Of a DNA stretch of 12,151 nucleotides, positions 1 to 9,598 are shown piece by piece. The position numbers and the translations under genes were made by a program. The stretch comes from Gemmatimonadota bacterium (GTDB taxonomy: Bacteria > Gemmatimonadota > Gemmatimonadetes > Longimicrobiales > RSA9): positions 1-12,151 of the forward strand of contig JADGGV010000070.1 in NCBI GenBank assembly GCA_019689775.1, read 5' to 3'. Every line of letters begins with the position of its first letter. Within the stretch, counting starts at the first letter, position 1. Below the pieces are notes generated by a model. It saw nothing but the letters and a program-made list of their open reading frames with translations. It was not told the origin of the DNA and did not search any database.

Positions 1-2658
<2,658 letters not shown>

Positions 2659-2810
2659 GGCGGCGCCGCCATGGCCCGCCGACGGACGGAACCTCGTTCC
2701 GACGCTGGCGTAGCAATGCACTCCAGATTAGGTTGCTCGGGCTGTGCTCCTGAACAATCTCCTGAGGCAGGTTACCGATCCGCTCGCGCATGGTCCTTGA
2801 AGGAGACACG
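2659..2810. other. Intergenic region between mfd and the parvulin gene
   Basis: This 152-base gap is visibly less GC-rich than the genes. By hand count, 2701-2780 is about 56% GC. It opens directly after the mfd stop with a perfect 12-base palindrome, GGCGGCGCCGCC (2659-2670), which has no T-run and so is a poor terminator. The drop in GC suggests that a promoter or 5' leader for the next gene lies here, but I see no convincing -35/-10 pair. A 47-codon open frame crosses it and is treated as a separate observation. Confidence 0.5.
2800..2805 (+). promoter_or_regulatory. Ribosome binding site fixing the parvulin start
   Basis: AAGGAG lies five bases before the ATG at 2811. It is the clearest Shine-Dalgarno sequence in the window. 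It favours 2811 over the in-frame ATG at 2790, which has no such site. Starting at 2811 also puts a short basic N-terminus directly before the hydrophobic signal segment. Confidence 0.8.
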
Positions 2811-4316
2811 ATGAGGAAGATCCTACCGCCGCTGGTCCTGATCGGCGCGCTGGCGTTCCCCGCCTGCGACAGCTTCGGCCAGGCCATGACGGCGCACACC
2901 GACGTCGTCGCGCGGGCCGCCGGGCACGAGCTGTCGATCGACCAGGCGGCGGCGATCATGGGGACGAACCCGCGCCTGCCGTCGAACCCGCAGGTCGTCG
3001 ACGCGCTCGCCAACCTCTGGGTCGACTACACGCTGCTGGCGACGGCGGCGGAGGAGGATTCGACGCTCAAGACGGTGGACCTGAGTGCGCTCGTGAAGCC
3101 GGCGGCCGACCAGGAGATCGTCTGGAAGCTGCGCGACAAGGTGATCCCCCCCGACACGACGATCAGCGACGCCGAGCTCCAGAAGCTGTACGAGACGGAG
3201 AACCCGGCGTTGCAGGTGCGGGCGCGCCACATCCTGTTCCGGCTGCCGCCGGACGCCTCGCCGTCGCAGCGGGACAGCATCCTCCAGCTCGCCAGGGAGG
3301 TGCGCGCCAAGGTGCTGGCGGGGGCGGACTTCGGCGCGCTGGCGAAGCAGTACAGCGAGGATCCGGGCTCGCGCGACCAGGGGGGCGAGTTGGGCTTCTT
3401 CGGCAAGGGTCAGATGGTCGGCCCGTTCGAGGAGGCGGCGTTCAAGCTGAAGCCGGGTGAGACGAGCGACATCGTGGAGACGCCGTTCGGCCTGCACATC
3501 ATCCAGGTCGAGGAGCGCAAGGCGCCGCCGTTCGAGCAGATGAAGGAGCAGTTCCGGCGGCAGGCGCTGATGCAGCGCCAGCAGCAGCGGGAAGAGGCGT
3601 ACGTCAAGCAGCTCACGGAGCCGAAGAACATCAAGGTCGAGAGCGGCGCGTTCGACGTGGCGCGGGACCTGGCGAAGAAGCCGGAGATGAAGCTCGGCGG
3701 CCGGGCGGCGGAGCGCACGCTCGTCAGCTACACGGGCGGCGGCTACACGGCGCAGGAGTTCCAGGCGCTGATGCGCTCGCTGCCGGGCCCGCGCCGCGAG
3801 CAGTTCGCGCAGGCGACGGACGACCAGCTCAAGGGTGTGATGGAGGGGCTGGCCCGGAACAAGATCCTGGTCGAGGAGGCCAAGCGGCAGGGCTTCACGC
3901 CCTCGAGGCAGCAGACCGACTCGCTGACGAACGTGGCGCGGCAGCAGCTCGTGGCGGCCGTCGCGCAGGCGGGCCTGACCCACATCCAGCCGCAGAGCGG
4001 CGAGACGCAGCAGCAGGCGATCGAGCGCAAGGTGCGCTCGGTGCTCGAGTCGGTCGTCAAGGGCGAGCAGAACGTGATCCCGCTCGGCCCGGTCTCGTAC
4101 GCGCTGCGCGAGCACTACGGCGCCGAGGTCTACGAGCGCTCGCTCCCCGCGGTGGTGACCAAGGTGGAGGCGTCGCGGCCGGCGCAGCCGCTCCAGCCCG
4201 GCCAGCCGCCGGTCCAGCCGGGGCAGGCGCCGGGCGCCGCGCCCGCTCAGCCGCAGGCTGCGCCGACGCAGCCGCCCGCCGCGCAGCCGCAGCCGGCGCC
4301 GACGAAGAAGAAGTGA
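2811..4316 (+). CDS. Parvulin-type peptidyl-prolyl isomerase, probable lipoprotein foldase
   Basis: This is a 501-residue exported protein of the SurA/PrsA/PpiC type, expected to help proteins fold outside the inner membrane. The N-terminus is a signal peptide (MRK, then a hydrophobic stretch) ending in FPAC with Cys19. This resembles a lipobox, although Phe at -3 is unusual, so lipid attachment is likely but not certain. Residues about 25-130 are helical and SurA_N-like. The parvulin domain spans about 135-235 and carries the usual motifs: ARHILF (His140), the GGELGFF segment, and FGLHIIQV (His229). Residues 240-455 contain a second helical stretch without a domain I can name. The tail from about 456 is rich in Pro, Gln and Ala and ends in KKK. 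A terminator-like hairpin follows the gene. I cannot say whether its role is nearer to PrsA, PpiD or SurA. Confidence 0.9.
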   Translation: MRKILPPLVLIGALAFPACDSFGQAMTAHTDVVARAAGHELSIDQAAAIMGTNPRLPSNPQVVDALANLWVDYTLLATAAEEDSTLKTVDLSALVKPAADQEIVWKLRDKVIPPDTTISDAELQKLYETENPALQVRARHILFRLPPDASPSQRDSILQLAREVRAKVLAGADFGALAKQYSEDPGSRDQGGELGFFGKGQMVGPFEEAAFKLKPGETSDIVETPFGLHIIQVEERKAPPFEQMKEQFRRQALMQRQQQREEAYVKQLTEPKNIKVESGAFDVARDLAKKPEMKLGGRAAERTLVSYTGGGYTAQEFQALMRSLPGPRREQFAQATDDQLKGVMEGLARNKILVEEAKRQGFTPSRQQTDSLTNVARQQLVAAVAQAGLTHIQPQSGETQQQAIERKVRSVLESVVKGEQNVIPLGPVSYALREHYGAEVYERSLPAVVTKVEASRPAQPLQPGQPPVQPGQAPGAAPAQPQAAPTQPPAAQPQPAPTKKK

Positions 4317-4321
4317 GCCGG

Positions 4322-4335
4322 CCGCCGCGCGGCGG
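4322..4335. repeat. GC-rich perfect inverted repeat after the parvulin gene
   Basis: CCGCCGC is followed at once by its reverse complement GCGGCGG, just after the stop at 4316. It is the first of three inverted repeats in this short gap. The second is CCCGC (4346-4350) with GCGGG (4356-4360). With no T-run it is not a terminator by itself. In DNA this GC-rich, a short palindrome can arise by chance. Confidence 0.4.
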
Positions 4336-4339
4336 GACA

Positions 4340-4368
4340 GGAACACCCGCCTGGCGCGGGGATATTAC
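4340..4368 (+). promoter_or_regulatory. Weak candidate promoter for the surA operon
   Basis: TATTAC (4363-4368) sits in the only AT-rich patch of the gap and resembles a -10 box. GGAACA (4340-4345) lies exactly 17 bases upstream and matches only the ACA half of a -35 box. The predicted start is near 4375, inside the left arm of the terminator-like hairpin. Such a transcript would carry a shortened stem. This is inference from weak matches. Confidence 0.25.
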
Positions 4369-4370
4369 CC

Positions 4371-4405
4371 GGGGCCGGCGACGTCGCCGGCCCCATCCCT
4401 TTTTT
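4371..4405 (+). terminator. Terminator-like hairpin with T-run between the parvulin gene and surA
   Basis: GGGGCCGGCGAC (4371-4382) is followed directly by its exact reverse complement GTCGCCGGCCCC (4383-4394). This gives a stem of about 10 pairs with a four-base loop. A run of six T follows at 4400-4405. The five-base spacer ATCCC between stem and T-run is longer than in a classic intrinsic terminator, which may make it leaky. It should end the parvulin transcript. The surA ATG lies only 22 bases after the T-run, so it could also act as an attenuator for surA. Confidence 0.7.
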
Positions 4406-4427
4406 CGTCCGGGTGGTTGACCGACCC

Positions 4428-5840
4428 ATGAAGCTCAGCTCCCGCTCCCTCCTTGCCGGCGTGGCGCTCAGCGCGCTCCTGGGCGCGCGCCCGGCGGCCG
4501 CGCAGGATCCGACCCCGCCGCTGCCGCCGACCGTGCCGACCCCGGTGCCGAGCCCGTCCATCGACGTGGCGCAGCCGGCGCCCGCGCCGACCGTCGGCGG
4601 CGACACGGTCGGCCGCATCCTGGCCATCGTCGGCGACAGCATCATCACGAACTACCAACTGGACGAAGACCTCCTCCGGGTGCAGGTGCAGGCGGGGCGG
4701 CTGCCGCCGGAGGGCCCCCAGCTCGATGCGCTTCGCCGGCAGCTTCTGGACGCGCGGGTCAACGAGCTGATCCTGCTCCAGGCGGCGCAGCGGGACACGA
4801 CGCTGAAGGTCGAGGAGTCCGAGATCAACAGCCGCGTCGAGCAGGAGATCCAGCAGCGGCAGGCGAACTTCCCGAGCCAGGCGGCGTTCCAGCAGGCGCT
4901 CCAGGCCCAGGGGCTGACGTTCTCGGAGTTCCGCGACATGCTCGCGGCCGACCTGAAGAAGCAGCAGCTCATCCAGGGCTACATCCAGAAGGTGCAGCGC
5001 GACCGCAAGCCGCCGAATGTCACCGAGGAGCAGATCCGCGAATTCTTCGAGGCGCAGAAGCCGCAGCTCGGTAAGCGCCCGGCGACGGTGACCTTCGACC
5101 AGATCGTCGTGGCGCCGCAGCCCTCCGACTCGGCGAAGGCGGCGGCGCGGGCGATCGCCGACACGGTGCTCAAGAAGCTCCGCGCGGGCGAGGACTTCGC
5201 GACGCTGGCGAAGCGCTACTCGGACGATCCGAGCAACAAGGACAAGGGCGGTGACCTGGGCTGGTTCCGGCGCGGCCAGATGGTGCAGGCGTTCGAGGAT
5301 GCGGCGTACGCGCTGCGCCCGGGCGAGGTGAGCGGCATCGTCGAGACGCCGTTCGGCTACCACATCATCAAGCTGGACAAGATCCGCGGCGCGGAGCGGC
5401 AGGCCCGCCACATCCTGATCCGTCCGGTGCTGGCGCCCGACGACACGGTCCGGGCCCGCGAGCGCGCCGAGGAGGTCGCGGCGAAGCTGAAGGACGGCTC
5501 CGTGCCGCTCGACACGCTGATCCGGCGCTACAACGACCCGACCGAACAGCAGACGCACGTCGGGCCGTTCCCCACCGACCGGCTGCCGAAGCCGTACGAC
5601 GAGCACCTCGCCGACGTTGCGGCCGGCCAGGTGGTCGGTCCATTCCGGCTGACGGAGGACGACGATCGCCCGAAGTACGCGGTCGTGAAGGTGCAGGCGG
5701 TCACGGCCGCCGGCGAGTACACGCTGAGCGACCCGGACATCCACGAGCAGGTGCGCGAGCAGGTGCAGCGCAACGCGCTCATGGACGAGGTCATCCAGGA
5801 GCTTCGCTCCCGGACGTACGTCGACTATCGCCTCAAGTAG
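4428..5840 (+). CDS. surA: Periplasmic chaperone SurA with two divergent parvulin domains
   Basis: SurA escorts outer-membrane proteins across the periplasm. The product has 470 residues. A signal peptide ends in PAAA|QD (cleavage after residue 25), and a Pro-rich stretch fills about 28-54. The SurA_N chaperone domain starts near 62 with the typical VGDSIITNYQL. Parvulin domain 1 (about 219-318) keeps GGDLGWF and FGYHIIKLD but has FDQIV where ARHIL is expected, losing that His. Parvulin domain 2 (about 323-425) has ARHILI but lacks the GG-LGW segment and ends in YAVVKV without the second His. Both domains are therefore probably poor isomerases. I chose the ATG at 4428 because it gives a clean signal peptide; an upstream in-frame GTG (4413) adds only VVDRP. 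No good ribosome site is visible. The next gene is pdxA, a pairing also found in E. coli. Confidence 0.92.
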   Translation: MKLSSRSLLAGVALSALLGARPAAAQDPTPPLPPTVPTPVPSPSIDVAQPAPAPTVGGDTVGRILAIVGDSIITNYQLDEDLLRVQVQAGRLPPEGPQLDALRRQLLDARVNELILLQAAQRDTTLKVEESEINSRVEQEIQQRQANFPSQAAFQQALQAQGLTFSEFRDMLAADLKKQQLIQGYIQKVQRDRKPPNVTEEQIREFFEAQKPQLGKRPATVTFDQIVVAPQPSDSAKAAARAIADTVLKKLRAGEDFATLAKRYSDDPSNKDKGGDLGWFRRGQMVQAFEDAAYALRPGEVSGIVETPFGYHIIKLDKIRGAERQARHILIRPVLAPDDTVRARERAEEVAAKLKDGSVPLDTLIRRYNDPTEQQTHVGPFPTDRLPKPYDEHLADVAAGQVVGPFRLTEDDDRPKYAVVKVQAVTAAGEYTLSDPDIHEQVREQVQRNALMDEVIQELRSRTYVDYRLK

Positions 5841-5862
5841 CGCTGCGGCGCGGGAGCGGACG

Positions 5863-6828
5863 GTGGCGGGGGGAGGCGAGGAGCTGCGACTGGCGGTGAC
5901 GCTGGGCGATCCCCGGGGCATCGGCCCCGAGGTCGCACGCAAGGCCGCGGGGCGCTTCCGCGCCGGGCCCGTCCGCGCCCGGCTCGTCTTCGTCGGCCCC
6001 GCCGGCACGGGCGCCGAGGTCGCGGCCGACGAGTTCGTCGCCACCGGCGAGTGGACGCCGGGCGCCGGCGCGGCGGAGGCGGGGCGGCTCGCCGGGCTCG
6101 CGATCGAGCGGGGCGCGCGCATGGCGCTGGCCGGGGAGGTCGACGCGCTGGTCACCGCCCCGATCGACAAGGCGGCGCTCCACGCCGGCGGCTACCCCTA
6201 CCCGGGCCACACCGAGATGCTCGCGCACCTGGCGGGCGACGTCGAGGTCGTCATGCTCATGGACGCCGAGACGACCGCGCTGGGCGGGCCCTTGCGCGTG
6301 GTCCTCGCCACCACGCACCTTCCGCTGGCTCGGGTCCCGACGGCGCTCACGAGCGAACGGTTGGTCGCGCAGGCGCGAATCACGGCGGCCGGCCTCCGCC
6401 AGGGGTGGGGCATCGCCCGCCCCCGCCTCGCGCTCTGCGCCGTCAACCCCCACGCCTCCGACGGCGGCCTGTTCGGCGACGAGGAGGCGCGGATCCTGGA
6501 GCCCGCGCTCCGGACGCTGTGCGACGCGGGGATCGACGCCGCCGGCCCGATCCCGGCCGACACGGTCTTCGTTCGCGCGATCCGGGGCGAGTTCGACGCC
6601 GTCGTCGTCCCCTACCACGACGTGGGGATGGCGGCGTTCAAGACGGCGGCCTTCGGCCGCGGGATCAACGTCACGCTCGGGCTCCCCTTCGTTCGCACCT
6701 CGCCGGACCACGGGACGGCGCTGGACATCGCCGGGCGCGGCATCGCCGACCCCGGCTCCATGGGCGAGGCGCTCGCTCTGGCGGCGCGCCTCGCCGCGCA
6801 ACGCATGCACGCCGCGACTCGCCGGTAG
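5863..6828 (+). CDS. pdxA: 4-hydroxythreonine-4-phosphate dehydrogenase PdxA
   Basis: PdxA oxidises 4-phosphohydroxy-L-threonine with NAD in the DXP-dependent route to pyridoxal phosphate (vitamin B6); the product then goes to PdxJ. The 321-residue length fits the family. The N-terminal GDPRGIGPE motif is present. So are the GHTE motif (His116) and three segments that carry the metal-binding histidines in the family: THLPL (His152), NPH (His197) and YHD (His252). RTSPDHGTALDIAG follows near the C-terminus. The GTG start at 5863 has GGGAG (5852-5856) six bases upstream and places the first beta strand (LRLAVTLGDP) correctly. It begins 22 bases after surA and ends 3 bases before ftsE, so it is almost certainly cotranscribed with them. 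pdxJ is not in the window. Confidence 0.96.
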   Translation: MAGGGEELRLAVTLGDPRGIGPEVARKAAGRFRAGPVRARLVFVGPAGTGAEVAADEFVATGEWTPGAGAAEAGRLAGLAIERGARMALAGEVDALVTAPIDKAALHAGGYPYPGHTEMLAHLAGDVEVVMLMDAETTALGGPLRVVLATTHLPLARVPTALTSERLVAQARITAAGLRQGWGIARPRLALCAVNPHASDGGLFGDEEARILEPALRTLCDAGIDAAGPIPADTVFVRAIRGEFDAVVVPYHDVGMAAFKTAAFGRGINVTLGLPFVRTSPDHGTALDIAGRGIADPGSMGEALALAARLAAQRMHAATRR

Positions 6829-6831
6829 GCC

Positions 6832-7509
6832 ATGATCCGCCTCAGTCACGTCACGAAGGAGTACCCCCGGAGCGGGCGCGCGCTCGACGATGTCTCGTTC
6901 GAGCTGCGGAAGGGGGAGTTCTGCTTCCTGACCGGGCACAGCGGCGCCGGCAAGACGACGGTCCTGCGGCTCATCCACATGGCGGAGACGCCGACGAGCG
7001 GCGAGGTCCGCGTGAGCGGGTACTCGTCGACGCGGATCCGGCGGAAGGACGTGGCGATGCTGCGGCGCAAGATCGGCTACGTGTTCCAGGATTTCCGGCT
7101 GCTTCAGGACCGCACCGCGGCGCAGAACGTCGCGTTCGCGCTGGAGGTGACGGGCGCCCGCCCGGCGGTGATCCGCGCGAAGGTCGCCAAGCTCCTCGCG
7201 CAGGTCGGACTGGCGAGCAAGGCCCAGGCGTACCCGAGCGAGCTGTCGGGCGGCGAGCAGCAGCGCGTGGCGATCGCCCGGGCGCTGGCGCACGACCCGC
7301 TCGTGCTCCTGGCCGACGAGGCCACGGGCAACCTGGACGAGCGGGCGACGTGGGGCATCTTCGAGCTGTTCCGCAGCATCAACAGCGCCGGCACCGCCGT
7401 CCTGTTCGCGACGCACGACCTCGACCTGGTGCGCAAGAGCGTCGGCGCCCGGGTCATCGAGCTGGACCACGGCCAGATCGTCTACGATTCCGCCACCGTG
7501 ACCGTCTGA
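6832..7509 (+). CDS. ftsE: Cell-division ABC transporter ATP-binding protein FtsE
   Basis: FtsE is the cytoplasmic ATPase of the FtsEX complex, which drives periplasmic cell-wall hydrolase activation at the division site. The 225-residue length is typical. Walker A is GHSGAGKTT (35-43), the region around QDFRLL (about 84-89) fits the Q-loop, the signature is LSGGEQQR (138-145), Walker B is LVLLADE (157-163) and the H-loop is ATHD (193-196). After Walker B the sequence is DEATGNLD, where DEPTGNLD is usual; the catalytic Glu163 is kept. The ATG lies 3 bases after the pdxA stop with only a weak ribosome site, suggesting translation coupled to pdxA. ftsX starts 2 bases after its stop, which separates it from generic LolD/MacB-like ATPases. 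Confidence 0.95.
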   Translation: MIRLSHVTKEYPRSGRALDDVSFELRKGEFCFLTGHSGAGKTTVLRLIHMAETPTSGEVRVSGYSSTRIRRKDVAMLRRKIGYVFQDFRLLQDRTAAQNVAFALEVTGARPAVIRAKVAKLLAQVGLASKAQAYPSELSGGEQQRVAIARALAHDPLVLLADEATGNLDERATWGIFELFRSINSAGTAVLFATHDLDLVRKSVGARVIELDHGQIVYDSATVTV

Positions 7510-7511
7510 CC

Positions 7512-8369
7512 ATGACGTACTCCATCCGGGAGGCGCTCGCGGCGTTCCGTCGCGCGCCGGGGCTGGCGGGTCTCTCGGCCGCGCTGATCGCGCTGTCGCT
7601 CTTCATCGTGGGGCTGTTCGGCGTCGTCGCGTTCAACCTCCGGCGCGCGGTCGAACGCGTGGAGTCGCGCGTCGAGATCGTCGCCTACCTGCGCGACGAC
7701 GCCGATCCGGCCGCCGTCGAGCTAGCGCAGCACGAGATCGAGGCGTTCCCGGAGGTCCGCAAGGTCTACTACGTCTCGCGCGACGAGGCGCTGGAGAACG
7801 CGCGGCGCGACCTCGTCGAGTTCCGTTCCGTCCTCTCCGATCTGGACGTGAATCCGCTCCCGGCCTCGGTCGAGGTCCGGCTCTGGCCCGGCCAGCGGGG
7901 CGCCGGCGCCGTGCGCGCCGTGGCCCAGCGCATCGCGACCTACCCCTTCGTCGAGCAGGTCTCGTACGGCGCCGACTGGCTCGACAAGGTCTACCTCCTG
8001 CGCCGCGTGGCCGGCGCCGCAACCGCGGTGCTCGGCGGCGCCTTCGCCGTCGTCGCCGCGCTCATCATCGGCGCCGCCGTCCGCCTCGCCATCTTCGCCC
8101 GCCGCGACGAGATCGCCATCATGCGCCTGGTCGGCGCCACGGAGAGCTTCGTGCAGCGCCCGTTCCTGCTCGAGGGGCTCCTGACGGGGCTGATCGGCGG
8201 CGTCGTCGCCCTCGGTGCGACGTTCGGCCTCTTCCGCCTCCTGTCCGGGACCGTCTTCGCGCTGGAATGGATCCCGCTCGAATGGATCGTCGGGGGGCTC
8301 GCCCTCGGCGCGCTGCTCGGCGTGGCCGCGAGCGCACACGCCGTACGCCGCCACCTGCGCGAGATCTGA
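7512..8369 (+). CDS. ftsX: Cell-division membrane protein FtsX
   Basis: FtsX is the inner-membrane partner of FtsE and passes the ATPase cycle to EnvC-type proteins through its periplasmic loop. The 285 residues show the family's four membrane segments, at about 21-43, 166-190, 219-241 and 257-278. A large extracytoplasmic domain of about 120 residues lies between the first two, with the family's VEIVAYLRDDAD start and the VNPLPASVEVR segment near its middle. After segment two comes the cytoplasmic RRDEIAIMRLVGAT motif, typical of FtsX and thought to contact the ATPase. The gene starts 2 bases after ftsE. Its stop TGA shares one base with the ATG of the next gene, a strong sign of coupled translation. 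Confidence 0.95.
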   Translation: MTYSIREALAAFRRAPGLAGLSAALIALSLFIVGLFGVVAFNLRRAVERVESRVEIVAYLRDDADPAAVELAQHEIEAFPEVRKVYYVSRDEALENARRDLVEFRSVLSDLDVNPLPASVEVRLWPGQRGAGAVRAVAQRIATYPFVEQVSYGADWLDKVYLLRRVAGAATAVLGGAFAVVAALIIGAAVRLAIFARRDEIAIMRLVGATESFVQRPFLLEGLLTGLIGGVVALGATFGLFRLLSGTVFALEWIPLEWIVGGLALGALLGVAASAHAVRRHLREI

Positions 8370-9598
8370 TGCGTTGCCGATGGCTGCACGCCGCGGCGCT
8401 CGCCGCGGCGCTCCTCGGCCCCGCCCCGCTGCCGCTCGCGGCGCAGGACGCGCGCGCCAAGGAACTGCGCGAGAGCCAGGCCCGGCTCAACCAGATCCGG
8501 CAGGAGCGCGAGGCGCTCCAGCGTCAGATGAACGAGCTGCGCGGCCGCGTCCACGACGTCTCCGGCGAGCTCGCCAACATCAGCCGCCAGATCTCGACGT
8601 CCGCCGGCGCGCTCAAGGAGCTGGACTTCCAGGCGAGCACGATCATGGCCAACGTCGAGGCGACGACGCGCCAGCTCCTGCTGACGCAGGACAAGCTGGT
8701 CGAGCGCAAGGCGGTGCTGCACCAGCGGCTGCGCTCGATCTACGAGCGCGGCCCGCTGCACGCGGTGCGCGTGCTGCTGAGCGCGCGCAACTTTGCCGAC
8801 CTGCTCAACCGCTACAAGTACTTGCAGCTCATCACGGTCTACGACCGGCTCCTGGTGCAGGAGGTCCAGGAGCTGAACCGCCAGCTCGTGGCGCAGGACC
8901 GCGAGCTCCAGAGCAGCCTGGTGCAGCTCCAGGAGCTGCGCGGGCAGAAGCAGCAGGAGCTTCAGGCGCTGGAGGACCTGCGGCGCACGCGCCAGCGCAC
9001 GCTCTCGCAGTACCGCGCCCGGACGCAGGAGGTGCAGGGCCGGCTGAAGCGGCTCGCGCAGGACGAGGCCCGCATCAAGAACCTGCTCGCGGAGATCGAG
9101 CGGAAGCGGCGCGAGGAGGAGCGGCGCCGCGCCATCGCCGGGCGGTCGGACTCGCGCGAGCGGAACCTCACGACGAAGGATCTCGGCGCGCTCGCCTGGC
9201 CGGTCGACGGCGAGCTCGTCTACCGCTTCGGTCCCGACCGGAAGCCGAACGGCGTGACGCTGCGCAACAACGGCATCGGCATCGCGGCGAGGCCGGGCAC
9301 GCCGGTGCGCACGGTGGAAGCGGGCACGGTGGTCATGGCGCGGCCGTTCGAGGGGTACGGGCCGACGGTCATGGTCAGCCACGGCGGCGGCTACTACACG
9401 CTCTACCTCTACCTGGGCGAGATCCGGGTGCGCGAGGGGCAGCGGGTGGCGGCCGGCGACGTCATCGGCACGGTCGGCGGGGAGCGGACGCCCGAAGGGC
9501 CGCACGTCGAGTTCCAGGTGCGCGCGCCGAGCGAGGCGGGCGGCACGCCCGAACCCGTCGATCCGCTCGGCTGGCTGCGCGCGCGGAGCGGCCCGTGA
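8369..9598 (+). CDS. envC: EnvC-like murein hydrolase activator (non-catalytic LytM protein)
   Basis: The 409-residue product has a signal peptide (cleavage probably near LAA|QD, residue about 25), a long Arg/Gln/Glu-rich coiled coil (about 27-255) and a C-terminal LytM/M23 domain (about 274-400). The peptidase signature is broken. The usual HxGxD site reads NNGIGI (300-305). The YAHL-type site reads LYLYL, and the HLH site reads HVE (379-381). It should therefore not cut peptidoglycan itself, like E. coli EnvC, which activates AmiA/AmiB under FtsEX control. Its position directly after ftsX supports the same role. I chose ATG 8369 because it overlaps the ftsX stop and gives a proper signal peptide. 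The stop overlaps the holB start by four bases. The symbol denotes function by analogy; the cognate amidase is not in the window. Confidence 0.9.
   Translation: MRCRWLHAAALAAALLGPAPLPLAAQDARAKELRESQARLNQIRQEREALQRQMNELRGRVHDVSGELANISRQISTSAGALKELDFQASTIMANVEATTRQLLLTQDKLVERKAVLHQRLRSIYERGPLHAVRVLLSARNFADLLNRYKYLQLITVYDRLLVQEVQELNRQLVAQDRELQSSLVQLQELRGQKQQELQALEDLRRTRQRTLSQYRARTQEVQGRLKRLAQDEARIKNLLAEIERKRREEERRRAIAGRSDSRERNLTTKDLGALAWPVDGELVYRFGPDRKPNGVTLRNNGIGIAARPGTPVRTVEAGTVVMARPFEGYGPTVMVSHGGGYYTLYLYLGEIRVREGQRVAAGDVIGTVGGERTPEGPHVEFQVRAPSEAGGTPEPVDPLGWLRARSGP

Noticed and set aside
4413..4415. GTG as the start of surA
   Set aside because: It would add VVDRP before an already good signal peptide and would lie only seven bases after the T-run. 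The ATG at 4428 is simpler.
4365..7470. Long minus-strand open frames opposite surA, pdxA and ftsE
   Set aside because: They overlap well-identified + strand genes and give repetitive Arg/Ala/Leu-rich products with no family resemblance, as expected for antisense frames in GC-rich DNA.
6051..7511. Open frame on the + strand running through pdxA and ftsE into ftsX, which could suggest a fusion protein
   Set aside because: Only the part from 7512 reads as FtsX. Upstream the frame is an Arg/Gly/Pro-rich shadow of pdxA and ftsE.
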